From assembly GCA_005787025.1 (NCBI GenBank), contig SYCH01000220.1, positions 1 through 6,570 on the forward strand: a DNA stretch of 6,570 nt. Reading direction: 5' to 3'. Source of the DNA: Actinomycetota bacterium. GTDB taxonomy: Bacteria > Actinomycetota > Acidimicrobiia > Acidimicrobiales > Ilumatobacteraceae. Positions 1 to 5,477 of the stretch are shown here, piece after piece. A program made the translations under genes and the position numbers. The notes under the pieces are model-generated. The model made no database searches. It was not told the origin of the DNA and saw only the letters and a program-made list of their open reading frames with translations. How positions within the stretch are numbered: position 1 is the stretch's first letter; the number at the start of each line of letters is the position of its first letter.

Positions 1-1
1 G

Positions 2-451
2 GGGACCGTGTTGTTCGCCGTGGATCATCATCGAGGCTCGGAGGAGAATCAACCGGGTTGGGAGTGGCACGATCCGACCTTGGTCGACCCGGCGGTGGGC
101 AAGATGGACACGCTGCCGTTCTTCCGACGCACGGTTCACGAAGCCGGACTCGAGGAGCACGTCATCGCCGTGGTGGGTCAATCACCCAACGTGGCCCGAC
201 GATGGACGACTCCGCTGGCGTTCCTGTTCATCGACGGCGGTCACGGTATCGAGCCGGCGCGTTTGGATCACGAACTGTGGACTCCGCACGTCGCACCCGG
301 GGGAACACTGGCGATTCACGACGTGTTCCCCGATCCGGCCGACGGTGGTCGTCCACCCTACGAGCAGATTTATCTGCCGGCGGTGCGGTCGGGGCGTTTC
401 GTCGAGACCTCGGCCACCGGAAGTTTGCGCATCCTGCGTCGCGTGGCCTGA
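2..451 (+). CDS. Class I SAM-dependent methyltransferase, 3' part (5' end outside window)
   Basis: The frame is open from the first bases (G-T-V-L-F-A-V-D-H-H) and runs 149 codons to TGA at 449-451, so the true start lies upstream and the N-terminal SAM-binding part is missing. GTG at 8 could serve as a start but would give a fragment beginning in the middle of a Rossmann strand. What is visible fits the C-terminal half of a class I methyltransferase of the Methyltransf_24 type: an acidic strand end (AVDHHRG), then LAFLFIDGGHG, where the Asp closes a beta strand, then a GGTLAIHDVFPDP segment typical of the last core strands. By family, it would move a methyl group from SAM to an unknown small molecule, sugar or protein; the substrate cannot be read from this part. 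It converges with the TetR gene, with only 14 bases between the stop codons. Confidence 0.75.
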   Translation, partial: GTVLFAVDHHRGSEENQPGWEWHDPTLVDPAVGKMDTLPFFRRTVHEAGLEEHVIAVVGQSPNVARRWTTPLAFLFIDGGHGIEPARLDHELWTPHVAPGGTLAIHDVFPDPADGGRPPYEQIYLPAVRSGRFVETSATGSLRILRRVA

Positions 452-465
452 GTCGAGTTGGCGGA

Positions 466-1053
466 TCAACGCGGGCGTTGTGACGCGCGGAGGCCGGCCC
501 AGGCCAGATCGCTCACTTGCTTCGCGATCAACTCGGGGTCGAAGTCACCACCCAGACGAATGAGTCGCCGCGAGACACCTTCGGACAGCCCGACGATGGC
601 GTGAGCCAACGTGCGTCGATGTTCGGCGTCGACATCGGCGGTGATGAGCGGTTCGATGACGTCGGCGATCATCGATGTGAAGCGACCGGCCGCTTCGCTG
701 AACTCGGCGTCGCGACGCGAACCACCTCCGAAGAGCAACTGGAACGCGTCGTTGTCCTCGTGAACCCACTGGAAGTAGGCGATGAATCCCAACTCGGTGC
801 GTCGTCGACCCTCGGTGGCGGCGATGCGCGGATCGGTGACCGCGGTGAGCAGACGCGCCCCGGCCTCCTCGATGAGGGCGAGGTACAACTCACGCTTCGA
901 TGCGAAGTGTTGATACAGAACGGGCTTGGTGATTCCGGCGGCGTCGGCCACGTCGTTCATCGACGTCTGGTGGTAACCCTGTCGGGCGAACACGTCCATC
1001 GCGACGGTCAACAGTTGTTCGCGTCGCTCGGCGGCCGGCAATCTCATCGACAT
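466..1053 (-). CDS. TetR/AcrR-family transcriptional regulator
   Basis: This encodes 195 residues, the usual TetR length, from ATG at 1053-1051 to TGA at 468-466. The N-terminal DNA-binding domain is clear: residues 8-28 form helix 1 (ERREQLLTVAMDVFARQGYH), and residues 32-53 form the helix-turn-helix NDVADAAGITKPVLYQHFAS, with the characteristic YxHFxSK ending. The remaining residues, about 60-190, form the helical ligand-binding and dimerisation domain, whose ligand cannot be predicted. By family it is a dimeric repressor released by a small molecule, often an acyl-CoA or a drug. An in-frame GTG at 1056 is an alternative start. No Shine-Dalgarno is seen, but a TACGGT -10-like hexamer lies 5 nt before that GTG and 8 nt before the ATG. 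The gene follows the small membrane protein by 47 bases on the same strand. A 20-bp inverted repeat at 1379-1398 is a candidate binding site. Confidence 0.9.
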   Translation of the reverse strand: MSMRLPAAERREQLLTVAMDVFARQGYHQTSMNDVADAAGITKPVLYQHFASKRELYLALIEEAGARLLTAVTDPRIAATEGRRRTELGFIAYFQWVHEDNDAFQLLFGGGSRRDAEFSEAAGRFTSMIADVIEPLITADVDAEHRRTLAHAIVGLSEGVSRRLIRLGGDFDPELIAKQVSDLAWAGLRASQRPR

Positions 1054-1061
1054 CACCCGAC

Positions 1062-1067
1062 ACCGTA
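1062..1067 (-). promoter_or_regulatory. Predicted -10 element for the TetR gene
   Basis: TACGGT on the minus strand fits the actinobacterial TANNNT -10 consensus. It ends 5 nt before GTG 1056 and 8 nt before ATG 1053, so transcription would begin essentially at the start codon. The same hexamer sits before the crotonase and phosphotransferase genes. No clear -35 is seen. It suggests that the TetR gene can be transcribed separately from the membrane-protein gene upstream. Confidence 0.45.
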
Positions 1068-1100
1068 CTCGCCGACCGACAACACCACCGATGGCCGGAA

Positions 1101-1364
1101 TCAGATACCTCGGGATCGGTCGTCCTTCTCGGCGGCCTTCACGGCGTAGCCGAGCACGATGGCCGGAGCGAGCAGGATCGATCCCAGAACCAACGACACC
1201 GTGATGGACGTGACGATCGGACCCTTGAAACCGAACGCGAAAGCCATCACGAACAGTGCGATGGCCACCGCGTAGAGCAGATATCCGATTCGGTTGGCCA
1301 GCAGAGTCCACTTGGCGATACGGGCTCGGCGCTCGCGGACCGGATCGGACGACGGAGTGTTCAC
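1101..1364 (-). CDS. Small two-helix membrane protein, function unknown
   Basis: The 87-residue product runs from GTG at 1364 to TGA at 1103-1101. A charged N-terminus (residues 7-19, rich in Arg, with RERRARIAKW) is followed by two hydrophobic segments, about residues 25-45 (IGYLLYAVAIALFVMAFAFG) and 50-73 (IVTSITVSLVLGSILLAPAI). The tail is short and charged (KAAEKDDRSRG). The positive charge at both ends predicts a hairpin in the membrane with both termini in the cytoplasm. I do not recognise a named family. The reading frame is open far upstream, but earlier starts would run into the divergent crotonase gene. GTG 1364 is preferred because a -10-like CATTGT lies exactly 6 nt before it, and the Gly-rich bases upstream abut the codon too closely to act as a ribosome binding site. 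It may be co-transcribed with the TetR gene 47 bases downstream. Confidence 0.7.
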   Translation of the reverse strand: MNTPSSDPVRERRARIAKWTLLANRIGYLLYAVAIALFVMAFAFGFKGPIVTSITVSLVLGSILLAPAIVLGYAVKAAEKDDRSRGI

Positions 1365-1370
1365 CCCTGC

Positions 1371-1401
1371 ACAATGCTGCACGGACGACGGCCCGTGCCA
1401 A
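1371..1401 (-). promoter_or_regulatory. Predicted promoter for the small membrane protein gene
   Basis: On the minus strand, TTGGCA (1401-1396) matches five of six bases of the TTGACA -35 consensus. CATTGT (1376-1371) is a weaker -10 that keeps the key A at position 2 and T at position 6. The spacer is 19 bases, slightly long. The -10 ends 6 nt before GTG 1364, which implies a leaderless transcript. The -35 overlaps the right arm of the inverted repeat at 1379-1398. Confidence 0.4.
1379..1398. promoter_or_regulatory. 20-bp inverted repeat, candidate repressor operator
   Basis: The arms GCACGG (1379-1384) and CCGTGC (1393-1398) are perfect inverted copies separated by 8 bases. The site lies between the two predicted -10 elements of the divergent membrane-protein and crotonase genes, and it overlaps the -35 of the former. 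Symmetry, size and place fit a site for a TetR-type dimer, and a TetR gene is encoded 330 bases away. Linking the two is inference. I found no second copy upstream of the TetR gene itself. Confidence 0.4.
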
Positions 1402-1411
1402 TCCTGACGAT

Positions 1412-1417
1412 TACGGT
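1412..1417 (+). promoter_or_regulatory. Predicted -10 element for the crotonase-like gene
   Basis: TACGGT matches TANNNT and occupies -12 to -7 relative to the G of GTG 1424, so the predicted transcript begins at the start codon. No convincing -35 lies about 17 bases upstream. Confidence 0.5.
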
Positions 1418-1423
1418 GATCGC

Positions 1424-2170
1424 GTGGCTGTTCACCTGACATGGAACGCAGACGTCTGCTCCATTCGCATCGATCGTCCGGACAAGCGCAACGCCGTCGA
1501 TTTGGCGACGTTGCACGAGATCGCCGCCGCGCAATCGGAGGCCGCCGCGAAAAGCGCGCGGGTGATCGTGCTCTCGGGTGAACCACCGGCTTTCTGCAGC
1601 GGTGCGGATTTGGGTGGCGTCGAGTTGGGGGAGTTCACCGACACCCTTCTGTCGGTACTGCGTGGCTTCGGCGAGTTGGGCGGCATCACCCTGGCCGCGG
1701 TCGAAGGGGCCGCACTGGGAGCAGGTTCGCAGTTGGCCGCCGCCTGCGATCTGCGCATGGCGTCGGCGAACGCCCGATTCGGAGTGCCGGCCGCGAAGCT
1801 GGGTCTGGCCGTCGACACGTGGACCGTGGCCCGTCTCGGCCGTGAAGCCGGCTGGAGTGTCGCGCGTCGGATGCTGATCACCGGCGAAGCCATCACCGCC
1901 GCCGATTTGTTGGGCGGTTTCGTCCACCGACTCGGTGCGTGGAGCGAGGCCATGGAGTGGGCCGAGGAACTGAGTGCGGTGGCGCCGCTGACGGTGAAGG
2001 CGCACAAGCTGGCCCTCGAGCGCCTGTTCTCGTTGGTGGCCGATGGCGCGGAGAATCCGTCGATCGACGAGGTGGACCGAGCGCGATTGGCGGCTTGGGA
2101 GAGCGATGACGCCGTCGAGGGACGAGCCGCGTTCATGGAGAAGCGAGTGCCACGTTTCCGTGGCGAGTGA
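1424..2170 (+). CDS. Enoyl-CoA hydratase/isomerase-family protein, EchA6-like, lacking both catalytic glutamates
   Basis: The 248-residue protein has the crotonase fold. It begins with a beta strand (VCSIRIDRPDKRNAVD, 11-26), followed by the CoA/oxyanion segment FCSGADL (57-63), the second oxyanion glycines GAALGAG (95-101), and a C-terminal helical part. In active hydratases the general acid/base glutamates sit in GGGCE and in QPE. Here the matching places are Gln103 (GAGSQ) and Ala123 (VPAAKLG), so hydration is unlikely. The segments GLAVDTW (127-133) and the C-terminal MEKRVPRFRG closely resemble what I recall of M. tuberculosis EchA6 (Rv0905). That protein is reported to bind acyl-CoA without catalysis and to feed fatty acyl chains into mycolate synthesis. 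The role here may be acyl-CoA binding or transfer. GTG 1424 is chosen for the -10 hexamer 6 nt upstream; a weak GGTGA at 1415-1419 is the only ribosome-binding candidate. The gene is divergent from the membrane-protein/TetR pair. Confidence 0.88.
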   Translation: MAVHLTWNADVCSIRIDRPDKRNAVDLATLHEIAAAQSEAAAKSARVIVLSGEPPAFCSGADLGGVELGEFTDTLLSVLRGFGELGGITLAAVEGAALGAGSQLAAACDLRMASANARFGVPAAKLGLAVDTWTVARLGREAGWSVARRMLITGEAITAADLLGGFVHRLGAWSEAMEWAEELSAVAPLTVKAHKLALERLFSLVADGAENPSIDEVDRARLAAWESDDAVEGRAAFMEKRVPRFRGE

Positions 2171-2176
2171 AGAACG

Positions 2177-2524
2177 TTACGCGCGTCGACGATCGCGCGA
2201 TCGCACGGAGAAGTAGACCCGCACGAAGATGATCGCCATGCCGCCGAGCATGATGCCGAACAATGTCAACTGTTGCCAACCACCGCGATCACCGGGGCTG
2301 GTGGGCTCGCGACCACAACCGGGCAACGGATTGGAACTGATGCAGGTGGTCAGGTCCCGTTCGAGGTCCAGGAAATCGTTGACCGTGTCGGGCGTGACGG
2401 GAATCGACGTCGGGGATTCCGGAACGGTCGGGTCCGGCGGCGTCGACGCCGACACGGCGGGGGGGCTGACGGACATCACCAGCAGAGCGATCACGATCGA
2501 GACAGCGGGGGAAGTGAACGTCAC
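2177..2524 (-). CDS. Small secreted or membrane-anchored protein, function unknown
   Basis: The 115 residues run from GTG 2524 to TAA 2179-2177. A signal peptide covers about residues 1-26: a hydrophobic core VSIVIALLVMSV, then Ala-Val-Ser-Ala as a plausible cleavage site. A Pro/Thr/Ser-rich linker follows (27-46), then a short helix (DTVNDFLDLERDL) and a pair of cysteines, Cys61 and Cys70, in CISSNPLPGCG that could form a disulphide outside the cell. A transmembrane helix spans about 85-104 (LTLFGIMLGGMAIIFVRVYF), with a basic tail (RSRDRRR). This predicts an extracytoplasmic domain with a C-terminal anchor and cytoplasmic tail. I do not recognise a named family. GTG 2524 is the only start that keeps the whole signal peptide. 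GAGGA lies only one base before it, too close to be a normal Shine-Dalgarno. The gene is divergent from guaA and ends 6 bases from the crotonase stop. Confidence 0.72.
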   Translation of the reverse strand: MTFTSPAVSIVIALLVMSVSPPAVSASTPPDPTVPESPTSIPVTPDTVNDFLDLERDLTTCISSNPLPGCGREPTSPGDRGGWQQLTLFGIMLGGMAIIFVRVYFSVRSRDRRRA

Positions 2525-2530
2525 GTCCTC

Positions 2531-2536
2531 ATCGTT
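2531..2536 (-). promoter_or_regulatory. Weak predicted -10 for the small secreted-protein gene
   Basis: AACGAT on the minus strand keeps the A at position 2 and T at position 6 of TANNNT and lies exactly 6 nt before GTG 2524. Alone it would be unconvincing; the same spacing before the other lead genes is what makes it worth recording. Confidence 0.25.
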
Positions 2537-2575
2537 CCACGCGCGCGAGCCGAACCCTCAGTTGGTGGTGCGGAC

Positions 2576-2581
2576 TACGCT
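2576..2581 (+). promoter_or_regulatory. Predicted -10 element for guaA, which decides its start
   Basis: TACGCT fits TANNNT and lies at -12 to -7 relative to the G of GTG 2588. This implies that guaA mRNA starts at that codon and that the earlier in-frame GTG at 2582 is promoter rather than coding sequence. No good -35 is visible at the expected distance. Confidence 0.45.
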
Positions 2582-2587
2582 GTGACA

Positions 2588-4138
2588 GTGACCTCGCGCA
2601 GCACCGTTCTCGTCGTCGACTTCGGTGCCCAATACGCCCAACTCATCGCCCGCCGGGTGCGCGAGCACCGCGTCTACTCCGAGATCGTCCCCCATTCCAT
2701 GTCGGCATCCGCAATGGCGGCGAAGTCGCCAACGGCCATCATCCTGTCGGGCGGGCCCAAGAGCGTCCACGTGGATGGTGCTCCCGCGCTCGACCCCGCG
2801 GTGTACGACCTCGGGGTGCCCATCCTGGGCATCTGTTACGGCGCGCAGTTGATCGCCCACCAACTTGGCGGCGAGGTGGGGCGCGGGTCGCGCGGTGAGT
2901 ACGGCCGCACGCACATGTCGCGCATCCCCGGATCGGATTCCGCCTTGCTGGTGGGCGACATCCCCGCCGAACAGGACGTGTGGATGAGCCACTTCGACGC
3001 CATCTCGCGGGTTCCCGACGGTTTCGTGGCCACGGCCAGCACCCCCGACGCACCGGTGGCCGTGCTCGAGAATCCCGTTCGTCGCATCTGGGGCGTGCAG
3101 TATCACCCCGAGGTGGTGCATTCGCCCTTCGGTGCCGACGTGTTGCGTCGTTTCCTGCACGATCTGGCCGCCTGCGACACGTCGTGGACCATGGGCTCGG
3201 TCATCGACGAGCAGGTGGCCCTCGTGCGCGAGCAGGTGGGCGGCAAGCGCGTCATCTGCGGACTGTCCGGCGGTGTGGATTCGGCGGTGGCGGCCGCCCT
3301 CGTGCACAAGGCCATCGGCGCGCAACTCACCTGTGTCTACGTCGACACCGGTTTGATGCGCAAGAACGAGAGCGACCAGGTGGTCGAGACGTTCAAGCGC
3401 AACCTGGGCATCGAACTGATCCACGTCGACGCCGGCGCGCAGTTCTTCGAGCGTTTGAAGGGCGTCACCGAACCCGAGACCAAACGCAAGATCATCGGTG
3501 AGTTGTTCGTGCGCGTGTTCGAACAACACACCGGCGGTGTCACCGACGCCGAGTTCCTGGTGCAGGGAACCTTGTACCCCGACGTCATCGAGAGCGGTGG
3601 CAGCGACGGCACGGCGGCGGTCATCAAGAGCCACCACAACGTGGGTGGACTGCCCGAGGACATGACGTTGCGCTTGGTCGAACCGTTGCGCTCGTTGTTC
3701 AAGGACGAGGTGCGTCGTCTCGGGCTCGAATTGGGACTGCCCGACGAGATCGTCTGGCGACAGCCGTTTCCGGGACCCGGCCTGGGCGTGCGCATCATCG
3801 GTGAGGTGACCCCCGACAAGGTGGCGTTGCTGCAGGACGCCGATTTCATCGTGCGCGAGGAGATTCGTCTGGCCGGCTTGGAGCGCGACATATGGCAGGC
3901 CTTCGCCGTGCTTCCCGACATTCGCTCTGTCGGTGTGATGGGCGACGAGCGCACCTACGCCCACCCCATCATCATTCGGGCCGTCACCAGCGACGATGCC
4001 ATGACCGCCGATTGGGCTCGCCTGCCCTACGACCTGCTGGAGCGCTTGGCTAGTCGCATCATCAACGAGGTCCCCGGGGTGAACCGGGTGGCCTACGACA
4101 TCACGTCGAAGCCCCCCGGGACAATCGAATGGGAATGA
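2588..4138 (+). CDS. guaA: GMP synthase (glutamine-hydrolysing)
   Basis: This cytoplasmic enzyme makes GMP from XMP, ATP and glutamine, the last step of guanine nucleotide synthesis. The 516-residue length is normal for the family. The N-terminal class I glutamine amidotransferase domain spans about 7-195. It begins VLVVDFGAQYAQLIARRVRE, has the nucleophile Cys83 in GICYGAQ, and completes the triad with His173 and Glu175 in YHPEV. The ATP pyrophosphatase domain follows, with the P-loop SGGVDS at 227-232. The C-terminal dimerisation domain carries RQPFPGPGLGVRIIGE and ends with the usual TIEWE. All key residues are present, so it should be active. The start is GTG 2588, from the -10 spacing; GTG 2582 would add two residues. 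No guaB lies in the window. The last codons and the stop lie inside the first unit of a 25-bp tandem repeat. Confidence 0.97.
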   Translation: MTSRSTVLVVDFGAQYAQLIARRVREHRVYSEIVPHSMSASAMAAKSPTAIILSGGPKSVHVDGAPALDPAVYDLGVPILGICYGAQLIAHQLGGEVGRGSRGEYGRTHMSRIPGSDSALLVGDIPAEQDVWMSHFDAISRVPDGFVATASTPDAPVAVLENPVRRIWGVQYHPEVVHSPFGADVLRRFLHDLAACDTSWTMGSVIDEQVALVREQVGGKRVICGLSGGVDSAVAAALVHKAIGAQLTCVYVDTGLMRKNESDQVVETFKRNLGIELIHVDAGAQFFERLKGVTEPETKRKIIGELFVRVFEQHTGGVTDAEFLVQGTLYPDVIESGGSDGTAAVIKSHHNVGGLPEDMTLRLVEPLRSLFKDEVRRLGLELGLPDEIVWRQPFPGPGLGVRIIGEVTPDKVALLQDADFIVREEIRLAGLERDIWQAFAVLPDIRSVGVMGDERTYAHPIIIRAVTSDDAMTADWARLPYDLLERLASRIINEVPGVNRVAYDITSKPPGTIEWE

Positions 4139-4195
4139 GATCGTCGAACACGAATGGGAATGAGATCGTCGAACACGAATGGGAATGAGATCGTC
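4126..4195 (+). repeat. 25-bp direct tandem repeat, 2.8 copies, over the guaA stop codon
   Basis: Units run 4126-4150, 4151-4175 and 4176-4195, the last being 20 bases of a third copy. Every compared base is identical. Each unit starts CGAATGGGAATGAGATCGTC, and the full ones end GAACA. The first unit includes the last 13 bases of guaA with its TGA, so the other two sit in the intergenic stretch and repeat the coding end. Copy-number change would leave the GuaA C-terminus intact. It looks like slippage or unequal recombination, though retention as a binding site or transcript-end structure is possible. Confidence 0.95.
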
Positions 4196-4259
4196 TGCGA
4201 TCGCGGAACTGATTTTACCCTCTGAACAGGTGCGATGACCGCCCCGTCACCCTGCTGAC

Positions 4260-4265
4260 TAGCCT
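4260..4265 (+). promoter_or_regulatory. Predicted -10 element for the NlpC/P60 gene
   Basis: TAGCCT matches TANNNT in the 137-base gap after guaA. It would place the transcript start near 4272, leaving about 4 bases before ATG 4276. A run of five G at 4269-4273 is only two bases from the ATG, so it is a poor ribosome binding site. ATGACC at 4235-4240 resembles a -35, but the spacer would be 19 bases. Confidence 0.35.
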
Positions 4266-4275
4266 CTCGGGGGTC

Positions 4276-5430
4276 ATGTCGGACCTCTCGTCGCCCTCCC
4301 GCTCCTGGCGTCTGGCCGTGGCCGTCACCACGGGTGTGGCGTTGCTCGCCGGGGCCGTGGTGTGGAGTGGTCCGGTGGCCGCCGATTCCGTCGACGACGC
4401 CCGGCGCAAGGTGAACGAGATGGCCGATCGTCTCGAGGCCGCCGAGGAAGAGGTCGACCGACTGAGCGAGGAATTGCGCGTGGCCGAGGACGACAAGGCG
4501 CGACTCGACCTCGAGATCGCCGAGGCCGAAGTGGTGATCACCGCGATGGAGACCGAGGTCGGTGGTCTTCAGGCTCAGATGTCGGACCTGGCCGTGCAGG
4601 CGTTCGTGGGCGGCGGCGGGGGAGGCAGCCTGACCGGACTGCTCGCTCCGGGCGCCGGACCGAACGAGGCGGTGCAACGGCAGTACCTCACCGAGATGGC
4701 GCTGAATCTCGGTTCGGCGAACTCGGATCAATTGGACGCGCTCATCGACGACCTGGGCGACAAGAAAGCCGAACTCGAACGGGATCGAACCAACGCCGAG
4801 GAACTGGCCACGCGCATTCAGGAGAGCCAACGCGAAGCGGCCGACAAGATCGAGGAGTACACCGCGCTGAAGGCCAAGGCCGAACGAGAACTCGGTGACG
4901 CGCTGGCCAAGGAACGCGCGCGTCGCGCCGCGGCCGCCGCGGCCGCCGCTCGCGCCCAGGCCAACGCCTTGGCGGCCAGTCGGGCGTCCGGCTCGCCCGC
5001 ATCGAACACGAACTCGTCGTCGGGCGGGACCAACGTTTCGCGCCCCCGGTTCGATCCGTCCAGCATTCCGGCCAGTAGTTCGCGGGGGGCCATGGCCGTG
5101 GCCGCGGCTCGCAGCCAGATCGGCGTGAAGTACGTGAAGAACGCCGCCACCGAGAACGAAGCCTTCGACTGTTCGGGTCTCACCATGTGGGCCTGGCAAC
5201 AAGCCGGGGTCTCCTTGCCGCATCAATCTCGTCGACAGTTCTCCTCGTCACCGCGCATCCCGGTGGAGTACATCGAGCCCGGAGATCTGATCTTCTTCTA
5301 CAACCCCATCACCCATGTCGGCATCTACGTCGGCGACGGCATGATGGTCGATGCTCCCGGTGTCGGACGCTCGGTGCGATTGACCGCGGTCAGTTGGAAC
5401 AAGGTGGTCGGGGTCACCCGTCCGGGCTGA
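4276..5430 (+). CDS. Secreted coiled-coil NlpC/P60 peptidoglycan endopeptidase (RipA-like)
   Basis: The 384-residue protein probably cuts stem peptides in peptidoglycan outside the membrane, as RipA-type enzymes do at division. A signal peptide covers about 1-36: SRSWR, then the hydrophobic stretch LAVAVTTGVALLAGAVV, with cleavage near PVAA-DS. Two charged coiled-coil stretches follow (about 38-107 and 150-215), broken by six glycines at 112-117. Next come an alanine run (218-226) and a Ser/Asn/Gly linker to about 265. The catalytic domain (about 270-384) has Cys299 in FDCSGL and His347 in THVGIY. Asp359 in MMVDAPGVG sits where, as I recall, RipA has its third catalytic residue, a Glu, also 12 residues after the His. 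In related proteins such coiled coils hold the enzyme inactive and answer to FtsEX; applying that here is inference. ATG 4276 gives a complete signal peptide. The gene is 137 bases after guaA. Confidence 0.92.
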   Translation: MSDLSSPSRSWRLAVAVTTGVALLAGAVVWSGPVAADSVDDARRKVNEMADRLEAAEEEVDRLSEELRVAEDDKARLDLEIAEAEVVITAMETEVGGLQAQMSDLAVQAFVGGGGGGSLTGLLAPGAGPNEAVQRQYLTEMALNLGSANSDQLDALIDDLGDKKAELERDRTNAEELATRIQESQREAADKIEEYTALKAKAERELGDALAKERARRAAAAAAAARAQANALAASRASGSPASNTNSSSGGTNVSRPRFDPSSIPASSSRGAMAVAAARSQIGVKYVKNAATENEAFDCSGLTMWAWQQAGVSLPHQSRRQFSSSPRIPVEYIEPGDLIFFYNPITHVGIYVGDGMMVDAPGVGRSVRLTAVSWNKVVGVTRPG

Positions 5431-5452
5431 ACGCCCGTCATGATCACCCACT

Positions 5453-5458
5453 ACGGTC
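5453..5458 (+). promoter_or_regulatory. Predicted -10 element for the phosphotransferase operon
   Basis: TACGGT, the same hexamer as before the crotonase and TetR genes, lies in the 47-base gap after the NlpC/P60 gene. A start near 5465 would leave a leader of about 12 bases. That leader contains GGGGGA (5466-5471), six bases before ATG 5478, which can act as a ribosome binding site. Confidence 0.4.
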
Positions 5459-5477
5459 TCCGTTCGGGGGACAGGGC

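Noticed and set aside
1361..2136. Two minus-strand open frames opposite the crotonase gene
   Set aside because: The plus-strand crotonase motifs explain this stretch. The antisense products are Arg/Ser/Ala-rich and contain no recognisable fold.
2273..2587. N-terminal extension of guaA in the same frame
   Set aside because: These codons give an Arg/Gly-rich stretch unlike any GMP synthase, and they overlap the small secreted-protein gene on the other strand. The family N-terminus begins just after 2588.
2558..3964. Long open frame on the minus strand opposite guaA (468 codons)
   Set aside because: It lies wholly within guaA, whose protein is unmistakable. The product is His/Gly/Asp-rich without any domain pattern, as expected from the antisense of a high-GC gene.
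4126..4195. Repeat array considered as a CRISPR
   Set aside because: The units are directly adjacent 25-mers with no variable spacers, and no cas genes are nearby.
4227..4254. Imperfect hairpin (CAGG...TGAC / GTCA...CCTG) before the NlpC/P60 promoter
   Set aside because: The stem is interrupted by an uneven internal loop and no T-run follows, so it is not convincing as a guaA terminator or an operator.
4093..5226. Long open frame on the minus strand opposite the NlpC/P60 gene (377 codons)
   Set aside because: It is the antisense of a real gene with signal peptide and catalytic motifs, has low-complexity Gly/Arg/His composition, and crosses the repeat and intergenic region without a promoter or recognisable domain.
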